Shown here piece by piece: positions 18,907 to 31,664 of a stretch of 64,000 bases of DNA; within the stretch, counting starts at the first letter, position 1; each line of letters starts with the position of its first letter. The notes under the pieces were generated by a model, which had not been told where the DNA came from, ran no database searches, and saw only the letters and a list, made by a program, of their open reading frames with translations. The stretch is taken from assembly GCA_003344405.1 (NCBI GenBank), contig NOWV01000211.1, forward strand, positions 61,147 through 125,146. The letters run 5' to 3'. Both the position numbers and the translations under genes were made by a program. The stretch comes from Trichoplax sp. H2 (taxonomy: Eukaryota > Placozoa > Uniplacotomia > Trichoplacea).

Positions 18907-18991
18907 CACAAAATTCGGGCCTAAATTGGTGGCAGCGGTGGGATCCGAAAGAGGAACCAAGTGTCGAGAACTCAGGCCCAAATTCTGTGAA
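18907..18991. repeat. short inverted repeat flanking the primer-binding segment
   Basis: CACAAAATTCGGGCCT (about 18907-18922) and AGGCCCAAATTCTGTG (about 18975-18990) are inverted repeats matching at 14 of 16 positions. They enclose the primer-binding site and leader. One arm adjoins gag, the other adjoins the LTR part. This is a plausible fold-back or inversion junction. Confidence 0.7.
18927..18944 (+). other. primer-binding site matching tRNA-Leu
   Basis: TGGTGGCAGCGGTGGGAT is the exact complement of a tRNA-Leu 3' end including CCA (ATCCCACCGCTGCCACCA), as expected just inside the 5' LTR of a retrotransposon. Here it sits to the left of the plus-oriented LTR part and points away from gag, so its position is rearranged. 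Confidence 0.8.
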
Positions 18992-19518
18992 TAAACATAT
19001 TGTAGTCCGACTGTGAAAAACTAGTTAGTAGATGTTCTCACTCAAGTATTATTATAAGATGACTTGTGAATGTTAGCTGCTGTAGAAGGGTATATAAACC
19101 CGTCAGATAGTTGAATAAAGCAGTTCTCAATTGTATAGTTGTTTTAACGTAGAATCAAAGGCGTCTAAATTCTTGTAAGTAGGGATACTGAATCCCGGAG
19201 ACTATAGTAATTTAGAGATTTGTTTTTACGTTATACTTGTCACGAAGTTGGTTTGTGACAATTATACACAACTTGGAAGTGAAGCATAGAACAGCACACA
19301 TATCAAGTACTACTGAAATAGTGTGAATGCCATCGGCTACCACATCAATTCCCTTACACTGTAATGAGCGGCAGTTTGCTGGCACTCCATATCTTGCGTC
19401 AATTATCCTACAAACTCATTTTACTCGTTTTACGGTGGTACTAGTATAAAGTAGAGGAGGATAATCAAGAATGTGTAGAATCATTTCAGCTGAATATTGG
19501 CAACTACAAAGCAAACTA

Positions 19519-21322
19519 CCTCACACCACTCTACTGTGTATCGTGTATAGTCAGTGATCTATTTTGGCACTTCCTTCACTGCTGCTACCACAGCTCCAGG
19601 GAAGAATCTAAATTAAGTAAATAAATAAATAAGATAGAAAAAATATTTCGCCGCTTAAAAACGGTACTTCATATTAGTACAGTACTTTACTAACTTGAAG
19701 GTTCAGAGCAATTCGTCAACTGTATCATTAATGGTACAATGTACAAGGACAAATTCAGATTGCCCCCCACCGGCCCTCACCAAAAAAAAATGGACATCAC
19801 TCTGCAGTCGCGCTGCTATAAGTCCATATACTGCCACTGCTATTATACGCGGGTAGACACAACTCATTCCTCTATCCTTCTATAGACTATGGATAAAACT
19901 AGAACATCACTCTAGATATCATATAGTCTCCTATGGAAGCAAATTGTTTCCTTCCATCAATGAAAAATGAAATGACGGATGCGTAAATTTGCGGTAACGC
20001 TACAACAACTGATGAACACGGCTACAGCTAGCAGAAAGCGATTGAAATGGAATTTATATTTGGGACTTGATGCATTGTTAAATAAGCCTAATGCAATAAA
20101 CTGTATCGTTTAGTAGATGAAAATGAATTAGTTAATCTACTGATAGGTGATGAAAGCAAACTGACACCTGCTGACGGTACGATAGGATTACTTTACTTGC
20201 CGAACTTACAGTGGAATAGTAAGCTAAAGAATAGCTTGCTACCTTAGACAAATTAGTCCTTATTTATATCAGCTATTTAACCACTATTGTAGGTCAAAGA
20301 CTACCAACAACTTTCGCCAACATTATCATCTAGATTATCACAGGATTCTTAATTTACACCACGGACAAGGTCATGGTAAGCGAAGAAACACCTCGTTATT
20401 ATGCTGTAGATCAATCATTATTTGTAAAGAATAGTCAACCACTACGATACGAATATGTTAATGACCAGCAACAGTGGATCCCTTCTATTTTCATCTTAAC
20501 ATCATCTACAGCTATAGCACGCTTTATTATCTTCCTACATGTTCACATTTTTATCCTTCAAATCTTAATGTCATGGATATCAATTTATTGCTCATGGTAG
20601 CAAAGTGAACAACTTGCTCTATATTAAATAACCAACGTATTATTTGCATCATAATTGTTACTTCAATAATCGATGCGTATTTCGCGAGATAAATGGCAAC
20701 ACTTACCGTAGTATTAGCTTACAAGCATTAATAAAATTGAAGATCAGAAAAGGTGAATAATAATACAATGAAAACGGCTAGCATAATTAATTTGTAAAGA
20801 AGAAATCAATTATTGTACCATCCAATTTATGCGACGTAGCCCAACATAGAAATTATGACTAACTAGTATTTCATACTATTCCCATTAGTGTGGTAAAAGC
20901 AATACGTTTATTCTACTTTCAACTATTTGTTAATAGCCATTCTACATTAAAGTTAAATACTGCAAATTCACTTAATGCCGTCCATACTCCAGATGTAACC
21001 ACCAGGACGTATGAACAATGCGTAAAAACAATTTGCGATCGTAAAATCAAATTGTATAACAACGTGAGGTAGTTTAAAGTGAGCTAAATCAAATCGTAAT
21101 GTATCTGATTAATCATAAGTTATAATTTCGATGGATAATAATGAATTATCTATAATTATCAGCTATCATAAAATAAATAAAAGTATGTACGCGTAGGTAC
21201 TGTATTCGATATTAATAACAAAAACTCACTGTTAGCTTATAGATTAGTTCGAATCTTTACAAATGAGTACTAGTCCTATTTGAAATGAATGCCATTGTAG
21301 TATCAGAATTTCTTGCTAATTG
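19519..21322. other. intergenic stretch between insertion locus and G alpha copy 2
   Basis: Besides the weak coding remnant at 19997-20600 and a short AAAT microsatellite at about 19617-19632, I see no gene, LTR or RNA. Confidence 0.5.
19997..20600 (+). pseudogene. possible decayed coding remnant
   Basis: Protein-like stretches occur in changing frames without splice signals between them: about 19997-20110 (RKRLKWNLYLGLDALLNKPN), then about 20110-20250 (LVDENELVNLLIGDESKLTP), then 20373-20600 beginning MVSEETPRYYAVDQSLFVKN and ending in two hydrophobic runs. Shifts and stops between the pieces suggest a broken gene, perhaps from a mobile element. No family is recognised. It may also be chance. 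Confidence 0.25.
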
Positions 21323-24300
21323 TTAAAATAGGCCACAATCTTTCAGGTTATTCTTGATAATAACATCGGTTACTGCATCAAACACAAATTGAATATTGTC
21401 CGTATCAGTAGCACAAGTGAAATGGGTATAAATTTCTTTAGATTCTTTCTTTCTGTTTAGATCTTCAAAAACAGTCTGAATGTACGAAGACGCTTCCTGA
21501 TAATTATTAGCACCTAAAAGTTACGAATACCGTTAATATTATGCCCCAATTGATGATAATTTACATCGTATCATCAAATAAATAAAGTCCCGTAGCAAAT
21601 AATCCTCCTTTCTTTTAGAAGATAAACAGATTAAGCAAATTGAAGCGCAAGTTGCGATACAATTCACGCATAACGGCAACTATGGATGTAAAATATCCAA
21701 TATAGCAAACTCTATTGCCGGCTATGCTGCTATAAAACAATTTATTTGCAACATTTGAAACTTTTAATAAAGTATAAAATCAGAATGCAGTAATTTAAAA
21801 TAAAATTTATCATTAATACGGTATAGTATCTTTGCATCATATTTAGTAGTGAGGCATAAACGATTAAACTCCAATTTAAGAATTTGACTATGCAATATCT
21901 TAAATCTGTAGTTTATCCAATACCAATACTAAATATTAAATTAATATTTCGTGATTATATTATAGCTGCTGCCATACGATATTATAAACTGATTGAAGTC
22001 AAGTAAAGATTACCGGAATGATATATAATGAGTGTATACAGCTACAGACAGTATTTACGTGTATTAACTTATAAAAGTAATTATTATTTGCAACGCTCAG
22101 AATTTCCTCAACCCACAATTATGGTGATCCAAACACTTTGATTAACATTGTAATCAAGTCTAAATGAAATAAAATAAAGATAGGTATACATTTAATCTAA
22201 CATAGTTAATACTGTACCACTGTATTCAGGAAAGCATAATGTTAGTGGAGATACAGCTATCTTTTGCTGAAACAGATCTTTCTTGTTCAAAAATAAGATT
22301 ATTGAAGTTTCTTCAAAGAATTGATTGTTGCAAATTGAATCAAATAACCGCATACTTTCAACCATACGATTCTAATAATGCAAAGATAATAAATCACTTC
22401 GATGAGTATTATATGGTTTAAATTGATATTGACAACGTAATAATAACCTAACAGCTAGATCTAATCGATAGCCTATTAGCTTATCTATCGGTGACATTCA
22501 TATACCTGTTTTGTAGATTAAGAAATCTACAATACTTGTTAATATATATATATCGACACCTTAACTATTAAATCTCACTGTTACCAACTTCTCTTAAAAA
22601 AGGATAGAGCACATTTAAATCTTTCAAGAAATTACTAAATGGTAGAGTGCCTTTTACTTCATAATGATTACAATCTTTTTGGCAGTACAAATTTTTAGCA
22701 AATAATCCACAAAGTACCACTCAAACAACACTAACTCTGATTGTAGTCAAGTAAATCAGCTATAAATTATATGTGGAATTATGCAATGGTTTAGGTATCG
22801 TAGGCTGAACACGACAGTATGATACAGCAAAAAGAATTAAAGATTATGAAGAAAGTTAATCTTTCCAAATCGCTTCGGCATATTTTAATTCAATGAAAGC
22901 CTAAACCCTCCCTGAAATCAATATCCTACCAATGTATTACAATAAATAAGTATACTTTTATCGGTAGAATATTGAAAAATCAACAAAACTACGCGTATTA
23001 TTGATATACATCTTTGAATAATCTAAAATATAAATTTCATACATTGATAATGCGAAAATAAATAATCTACAGTAAAATATTACCTTGGACTGTGGTATTA
23101 TAAGCTAATCGTACAATATTGCACTTTTACAGTATAGAAATTAGAAAGTGCTATAACCCTATCAAGTTACGATACTAATCTTAGTATCTAATTTATTGAA
23201 AAATCTCTCCGAATTGGCAGTTGTATCTAAGTCTAAAATAACTATTATTCTACGGTATACGTATATGTGTTGTATCTTTTACTCCAATTATTCATACTTT
23301 TATCATAAAAAAGAATCATTTATGCCTTGCGTATGAGTACAAGAGTATTATTATAGCATCTTCAACCATTATAATGGACGGTCAATTTTCACGCAAATGA
23401 TTTATTATTTTTCATTTAATAGGCTTAAGGACATAAATAATATTTACGGTGTGTATTTACTACTTCGTACTTTAGATAATGTAGTATAGAAAAACAACAT
23501 TGCAATTATATTTACATAATAGCTACGGTCGAAAATTTATTTCATCAACGCATGATGTTTAAAAGATAAATCGTGGTCTTAAACTATAGTAGCTGTAGTA
23601 AACACAGAAAATTATCTCAGCCTTTATAAACTTATAGATACGGCAATTCTTGATATACACGATCAAATTGACTATATCAACTGATCCGATATGACCTGAT
23701 TGCATGATCTGAAATTAAATTTCCAGTAATGTCGTGACGATTAAAGAAAGCTTCTAAGCTAATACTATAGAAAATAATTATCGATCAAGCTCTGAATAAT
23801 GTCAGTGTTCCAATCTCTCGTTATAAGTTAAATATTTCTAACTCTACTTGTAAATTTAACTTACCATTTCTTCATCTTCCGCCAGTTTTAAATCATATGC
23901 GCTCAATGAAACACAAAATATTATGGCTGTTACACCTTCAAAACAATGAATCCACTTTTTCCGTTCGCTTCGCTGGCCTCCAACATCTACCATTCTAAAT
24001 TATTTGCATATTGTTAATGACTACGATAATATTTATGAAAAAAACATCGTAAATACCATAAAGTATAGTATTGAGTAAAAATTGATAACAGTATTACGGA
24101 AACAAGAGCATGCTTATCAGTGGATTATATAACTATTACAAACTTTAATTACTTCTTAGAAAAAGCAAATTGACTAGGTTAAGTAATCTACTATGATCTT
24201 TTGGAAAAATAATTACTCAAAACGAAGATCCCTGAAAGAAAATTGTGTCTCTACAATTCCGGTTGTTTTCACTCTTGTCCTTAATACGTCTTGTTGGGTC

Positions 24301-27300
24301 GGAATATAATTTGACGTTCCCAGGCGATCGATATCATTCAAATAACTAAATTATATTGCAAGTATTCATCAAATCAATCAACTTAATTAATCTAGTTGCT
24401 AAAAAGCATGAATATGTCGTAAAAGACAATTAATCTAATCTTTTTCGTGGATAAAATACCAAGAGATTAGTCATATTTACGCATATTTCTTAATTTATAT
24501 ATTAAGGATGGCGATATCGTCATAGAAAAAACCGGGCACAATTTTCAATGAGATTTACGAATGTTCATTTCATAAAAATATAGAGAGCTTAGAACTTACT
24601 ATCCTGCAGAATCATTCAACTGGTATTCCCTAGATCGCTTGAAAGACTCTTGGATTCCATTATCCGCCCAAATAGTCTTCATAAGAGTCAGTAATTTTTT
24701 ACTTAGTTCAACACTGTCGCCTTGGCGTTCAATCATACTAAAATATTCCTTAGATAAATCCTATTGCAAACCAAATGAAGTATAAGGAAAGGATTTAAAG
24801 ACAAATATCGATGCATAAGCTTCAAATTTGTCATATTTATTATTTATTCCTAGAGATCCTATCTAATTGGACTTGATACCTGTTAATAGCACTAAAAGAA
24901 ATATTGTAATTAATAAACATGTTAGGATTAGTACTGTATAAATTAATATCAGTAAGGAAATAAAAAAATTACTATATAACAATAAAGCTCTTTAATAAGA
25001 AATTTTCTGGTTAGAGTGTTGATAATTAATTGATAAAGAACAGTATCAAAATAAATGTATGCATATTCTTTATTTTATTTAATTTCCATCAACTAAAATA
25101 ATTACTGTCGTGAAATGCATCGTATATATAAAATTATCTGTCACTTTTGTTAAGTTACTGAGTAGTTTCTTTTAAATGTAAAGCTAGAAATGAATCAAGA
25201 AATTTATAAGCTAAGCCGGTATATTTAATCAATAATTGTAGCATAGAATTATTTCCTAGCTTCTACCGAAATATTTTTAACCCAGTAATAGTACAATAAA
25301 TAAAAACAGCAGCATTTAACTTTATGCCTTGAATTACTTATAAATCCGTATTTCAAAGAATAAGGATAATTTTATAGAAGCTTACAGAATGATTATAGAA
25401 TAATTATTACAAAATATATGAACATAAAATTGGTTATACCTTAAGTGATGGATTTTCAAACGGTATACCTAAGGGACCGCAAGCTCGAATAATTGTCGCC
25501 AACGATTGAACAGTATTATTATAGACGACTGGCCTGTACTGCACACAATCCTGTTCACTGTAGCCTTTTTCATGGATTATTCTGTTTTTAAACAATAAAT
25601 CAGTAACGTAATTTATTGGATGTCACACAAATAATGACATATTGCGATTAATAAAATCGCTATGTTGCAGAATATGAAATACATTCTACAGAAAGAATAC
25701 TACAAAAGTAATGACTAGATGATAGCCGCTATGGCTACTGTCATGGTTGGCTGATGAACCGAACCCAAATAACAGTGCATGACAACCAGAAAAGAAATAC
25801 TGGTCTATGTATCATTGATTATTTAATATATGAACGTATATACATAATAAGGTAATTGCAGTTTCGCCATTGTCATATTTTTTATATTAACTCTCATTAG
25901 ATATAACCTAGTACTGTTTAAGAGTTATAAAACGACTTTTAATTGCATCTTAACATAAACGGTAATTATTACCTCATTTGCTTAACGATAGTGCTTTTAC
26001 CCGATTCTCCAGCACCTTCATTAGACAAAATTATAAATAAGGTTTAAGTATAAAATATGATTTAGTTATGAATGTTAAAGATTTATTCTATATTGAATAA
26101 TTATTTCAGTTGAATTATTTATACATGTAGCTGTATCATCTTGGGTTCTGAAGATGATTGACAGCTACATAGTAATTAAACTTATTTGATAGTTAAATAG
26201 ACTAAAGTCTTTTACATTATACAAGATACAATACATGAATTATATCATCTTGTAGAAACACATTTTTATTTACGAAAATATTTGATAGGAAATGCATTCA
26301 TTTTCGAGGATGAAGCACTAAATTAGTTAAATTCACTATTAATTTTATCCTAGAAAATAATAGAAAATATTTAGTTTCTGGCAGATACAATGGAAATCTT
26401 AATGGAAATAATATTCATGATCAACGATTTCAATACGCTATTGTGATATCCACGTAATAATCAGAGTCTTTAGAATGATTTAGGGGCACTTTCGTTACTT
26501 TAAAATTTCAGCAATAGATAAATTGATAGCAATATTAATACCATCAATTAAAAAAAAGTGTAATAAAATGCATGCTGGTAACCGATTTAATGATCTATTG
26601 CATTTTACAACACTTAACTTTTAAAATTAAGGTTTAAAATAAAATCCGGATTTTACATATTATTGTGTTATAACGTATTTGCAAGGATGGAAGGAGAAGA
26701 ATGAGCAAATTTTTATTTTCTATAACATAAATAATTCGAATCTACCTAAATGAAGATACACCAATTATACGCCTACATTATGACAGAATTGAAATCTTAT
26801 CCTGTAAAAACCTATCGGTATTATGGCCTCTCGTCATTATTGTATATCAAATAAATTTCATACAATCGTCATCATCTTTATATACTTTTCTTAATTCTAA
26901 GGTTCGATTACTTGACCGTACTTTACTATTTAGGCAACATTGCCGAAGGAGTAAAACTTCAAGTTAGCAATTGCAATGTTTACGCCTCCACATAACTATT
27001 TTCTTTTGTGCACTATGCTTTATGAAGTTGCATTATACATCTTTTTAAGTCAACATTAAACTCTTACATTTTAAATTTATTTAAAAGAAATTAATTTATC
27101 AAGAATAATACCTTAGTGTGCTATCTAGATGTGCAGGTTTAGCAAGTATATATACATTTACATATTGTATGCTTTTTTAATGCATAATTGTGGGCTATAT
27201 GTGGACATATACATTAATGATAGAAATTGTAATCGCCGGATATCATAAAAGTTGGACTTAATTAGACTTAATCAAGCTTACAGTGTATACTTTTCTGTTA

Positions 27301-28555
27301 GTGAAATAAGATTCTTGCTACGTATAATATAACTTAAGAAGTTTGTTAATTAAAATATAAAACTTTCTTAACTGTAGTGCCAAAAAACACATAACATTAA
27401 AAAAAAATAAGACTATAAATTTATACAGCATGTCACTGCAGTAATTATTGTAAATTATCAGCGCATCAAGGACAATATCGTAATTGGCATATCTGTGAAT
27501 AATACTAATTATTTGCTACCGGACACGAAGAATAAGTTTTATGAAAATTGTAATGCATTTCACCATGGAATACTTTGTAGCCAGCACTAACTTTGCTCCC
27601 AAAACTATTAAAGTTTTAAGTAAAATATCAGGACTAGTATTCTTACAAACAACGTAATTATATAGGATGATTAAATCTTTATATTTGATAGGGATCATCT
27701 ATTTAAATAATGATAAAATTCCAAGTACATATGCAAGTATTAATATTCATTTATATTCATTTCGGAAACTGATATTTCCATGGCAACCAGCAGAATATCT
27801 TAAACTTTACTAATTATATAAAATGTTACTGCTAGTATTTTACAGATAACAGAATCTTAATTACCCTTGATACACCGTATGATATTTTAAAATAACGAGA
27901 AACATATCAAGTCAATAAAAATTTGATCCAGATAGATAGTTATAAGTATAATGATTGGATTGTGAAAGTGCAAGAAGTAAAAAATAGATTTACTTAATTA
28001 GCTTCGTTCAAATCTTGTTTTATCCGTTTTTTGGATAGTAAATGAATCAGTTTAAATAAGATTATGGGCTGGGTAGCTTCAACAATATTCACTTATGAGT
28101 CTTAATGATATTGCCAATTAGTTATCAAATTTATCACTAATCATCACATACATATCCTTTAGTAAAATCTATCTATAAAACAATTTTACCGCTTTTGGTG
28201 TTATTTTTTTAAACGGGCTGTTTCACAATGCTAGTTATTGAAACAATTTTAATGATTTTGTTCGTATTTTATAGATAATATTCTATTTATTATTATCGTG
28301 CTGTTTTCGCTCAAATAGTTAAATTTTCTTACAGTACTAAAGTATCTTGTTTAAACTGGATGGTAATAAGTTATTATGGTTACTATATAACGATTTAATA
28401 AAGCATGATAAAAGCAAGAACATCATCAATTTAGTACCTAACAGAAGCAATTTTACTTCTTTAGCTGATACATCGCCGGAGGCTTTCAAATTTTTATCAA
28501 TTATTTTACTTCGTTCTGCTGCGGCTCTTTCATCTTTACTTACTAAGCAGCCCAT
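21323..28555 (-). CDS. G protein alpha subunit, Gi/o class (copy 2)
   Basis: Second complete Gi/o alpha gene, same strand and exon plan as copy 1. Exons on the minus strand: 28555-28438, 26015-25973, 25581-25440, 24760-24600, 24345-24217, 23994-23865, 22371-22218, 21513-21323, giving 355 residues. It begins [10 protein letters not shown] (lipidation sites) and has [37 protein letters not shown] and TCAT. It ends [10 protein letters not shown], the same ten residues as copy 1. The helical domain is the divergent part: [15 protein letters not shown] replaces the usual RAMG-L-I-FG pattern, and the loop before exon 4 is one codon longer (exon 4 is 161 nt). Switch I/II are conserved apart from [16 protein letters not shown]. 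Introns are longer (about 0.2 to 2.4 kb). The intron 1 donor is GTACTA, weaker than GTAAGT. Likely Gi/o signalling with a different regulator or receptor preference. The tandem arrangement suggests an old local duplication. Confidence 0.97.
26016..28437 (-). other. first intron of G alpha copy 2
   Basis: About 2.4 kb of AT-rich sequence with frequent stops. I see no repeat end, RNA gene or second coding region. Confidence 0.6.
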
Positions 28556-31082
28556 TGGTAAAACTATTTAAACAAATGCTTGTAATTCTTTCTGCTAATA
28601 GCCTGATAAACCAATTTATAGTAAGATAAAAAAGGAGAAATCTTATTAGTGTAATGGATAAGTGAATCTATGCTATTCGGGCAATGATAATGCTGACAAA
28701 ATTATTAGAATAATTTAAGAATGTTAATATAAGCATGGCTGCTGATCGTAGATTAATATCAATTTGCGTAAGTAAAAAAATGAAACATTAAAAAGTTTAA
28801 ATATTAAAATAATGAATTGAGAGCCACTTTCGTCGCTTTACTGCAGATTTGAAATGACGTAGAGCTACCTTATTAACATTTCTGTTCGACTTTCTAAACA
28901 CATACGCATAACACATAACAAAAAATAATGCAAATTAATTTATAAAGGATATATTGTGAAGGTATTTTAGCAAAATTGGGTAAAATTTAGTCAAAGTTAA
29001 AGTCAATTAATGTCCCGAAAAAAAATTATAATGAGAAAAATTCATTTATAATTCAGTTAGCTACATAACTACTTTGGAAGATATGATCATTATAATGTGT
29101 TGCTATCCATTACCAATAAAATAATCGGAGTTCCATATTACTTGCTTGATGTAGAGTAATTAATATTTGGGTAGATAGCATTAAGCGATATTGATATTAT
29201 TGCTATCATCCACTAATAGTCATCACGCAAGAAAAATCAATATCTATATGTGCAATGTAAAAATATGGTAAATTTTCGATGTCTAGTTTATTTATTTGCA
29301 ACAAGATTATTATTAGCATCAATGTAAAACTATACAGAGTATAATCATTTTCAAATATCAATTTTCTTACCTAGTGCACTTAATAAAACTTTACGAGCGA
29401 GATAATATTTTGAGATCTTTTTGCATATGCATAAAATTGATATTACAAAGCTTATCACGATCAGATTCGTCATTTAATATTTGCTAATGCAATACTAGGT
29501 GATGACTTTAAATTCTAATCCAAGATTAGACTGTGATATATTGACAGCATCAAACGTCTGAATCGAAGTTGAGTATATTTAGAATAAGGAAACAACCGAA
29601 TAAGAGAAACAATAGGGTAGATCTAAGCTAATACGTATTGGACAAAACAATAAACAAATAAATTCACATCCACCTGCTTAGTAAAATATTAATCAAGAGT
29701 GACCAATCACGTGGTTAATAGCTAAAACAGAACAATAATGTATATTTCTATTGATTTAAGTTATTTATTAGGCTTTCAATTAATTTCCAATGTCGTCGAA
29801 AATTTTAATAGATAATGGTGATGGTTATAATGGAAAATGTACCTATCATGATAGCCACTCTATTCAATTTTTATTTAAATTTTTAGTGTTCGCTTAGTGA
29901 ATAGCTAACAAATTGCCGGTTGTAGCTTCAACCGATTATTATCAGCAATAAATGTTTGATTTCTCCGCATAATTTAGGTGGATTTATGATATGAAGGGCC
30001 GTATAGACCTAAAGATATCGCTAACTAAGAATTAATAGTATAATTTCAGCCATCTTTTATTATCTGTTTATAGTACTTCTACAACCAGTTACTCATACTT
30101 ATAATTTATTTTAAGCATCAGTTAAGAATTTTTAATCTTCAATAATCAAAATAGAGAATATTTATAATATTTACCGTTATGTTACTATATTTATACTGCT
30201 ATAGATTTTGGTACGTAGCCAAATGCGATTGCAAAGATTTTTCAACTACTTTAACGGCTACTACCGTTAGCACAATTTTGGTATACGTTATAATGGAATA
30301 AGATACCGCAGAAAAGCTACTGGTAGCATTGTTACTTTAAATTCCCTACATTCAAACGTTAATCTTAATCGATCAATTTTAGGCAAATTAATGCATCCAC
30401 TGCTTATTTGCTTGTGTTTGTTCCCTGTCTTTGCTATCTAATTTTAAAATAAGAAAGCAAGTATCACTTATTATGCTAATCCTGAGTGAAACCAGAATAT
30501 AAAAAACTAAATTAAACTATCCTCATAAAAACATCTAATAAAAGTATTATTTCTTGAAAAGTAATCCGCTTTATAGCCTAGCTATATTGATTCTCTTACC
30601 TTGCATTAGATTTGTATAAAAGTAAACGCAGCCTAAGTAAAAATATTGTGTTAGGCTTCACTCTTTTAAAGTGATAGGACATTGAAAGTTGAAATAAATT
30701 TACCATATTCTATTAGCAACTTATCCTATTTCGAATAAACCGGATATTATTTATAAAATCTGGCTTACATCGAATTATTCTGTTGTCCTCTTTTACATTA
30801 TATTATATTATTTAAGCTATTACATCATACTGTAGGCATAAGAATAACTAAATTACCGTAAGTGCTACTTTTAGATCCAAACTATCCAGTAATATTGGCT
30901 ATAGATGAATCAGCTACTAAAAAAATATCTTCAAATGAGCTATCCTTATTCATTACGAATTGTGATAGCCAATGATATATTTGCTTGTTGATACCGGATA
31001 TTGGCTTTAAAGCAATCATAGATGGGAACAAAATAAGTAAAGGTGAAAATTCGGGATTGTCTTCTATCTGTTAAATGCGTAG
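28556..31082. other. no gene found
   Basis: Upstream region of G alpha copy 2. AT-rich, with stops in all frames; no LTR or other repeat recognised before 31083. Confidence 0.5.
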
Positions 31083-31664
31083 CTTTCGTGGTACGAACCA
31101 CCGTAAAGCGTAAATGACTAAGTTTAGTGGTTAACATTTATATACTGTATAAAGATAAATAATAATGACTTACAGTAACTACGGTAGTTTTTATTTTGTT
31201 ACAGTAAATTATGCTGTACTGTAGTAAGAGTTCTCATACGAAAACTAATGTTAATTGATTATAGTGTTATGTCTTGTAACGCTTATGATGAATATCCTGA
31301 AGATATTCAATTATAGGTGATACTATAAATAATTCTATGTATGCACTACTGTAATCTAATTACCTAGAATCATTAAGTACATATTTAAGATTATGAACAA
31401 TTTCTGTATTAATTTAGCTATCAAATATGAAGTAAATTTCATGGACTGGTATAACAAATGCATGATAGCTGTAGCTGAAGGGGTATTTAAGCTTCGCAGA
31501 TAATTGTATAAAAGAAGAGTTCTATAGTTGTCAAACGTAGAAGCAAAGGTGTCTAAATTCTTGTGAAATAGTTCTAGTTAAGGGATACTGAATCCCGGAA
31601 ACTATAGTAATTTAGAGATTTGTTTTAGGTTATCTTCACCGCGAATCTGGTTTGTGATTGTGAC
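31083..31664 (+). mobile_element. old diverged LTR of the LTR1 family
   Basis: The start (CGTGGTACGAACCACCGTAAAG) aligns with the LTR1 start (TGTCACGGTACGAACTACCGTAAAG), with TTGTTACAGTAAATTATGCTG in the middle. The end resembles the LTR1 end: AAAGGTGTCTAAATTCTTG, GGGATACTGAATCCCGG and a final TTGTGACA. It is longer than the 436-bp intact copy and many positions differ, so it is older or a sister family. No internal coding region is attached. Confidence 0.7.

Larger units (their letters stand above)
17793..19260. mobile_element. rearranged LTR element with inverted LTR ends
   Basis: A 1468-bp insertion. It starts TGTCACAAACC and ends GGTTTGTGACA. The first 97 bp or so (17793-17889) and the last 97 bp (19164-19260) are inverted repeats, and both correspond to the 3' end of the LTR1 family whose full copy is at 35518-35953. 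The right arm extends further into the LTR (about 18985-19260) in plus orientation. Flanking GTTAT (17788-17792) and ATTAT (19261-19265) form a 5-bp target duplication with one mismatch, and the empty site reads CATTATACAC at about 17270. Inside are a gag ORF (minus strand) and a tRNA-Leu primer-binding site (plus strand). A normal LTR element has LTRs in direct orientation, so this copy has been rearranged, and it lacks any pol region. Confidence 0.88.

Noticed and set aside
18399-18994. Two plus-strand open frames
   Set aside because: They overlap the gag ORF on the other strand and have no motif; they are shadows.
17793-19260. Cut-and-paste DNA transposon, because of the terminal inverted repeats
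   Set aside because: The inverted ends are the 3' ends of a known LTR in this window, and the ORF is Gag-like, not a transposase.
28347-28571. Plus-strand open frame of 74 codons
   Set aside because: It is the antisense of exon 1 of G alpha copy 2.
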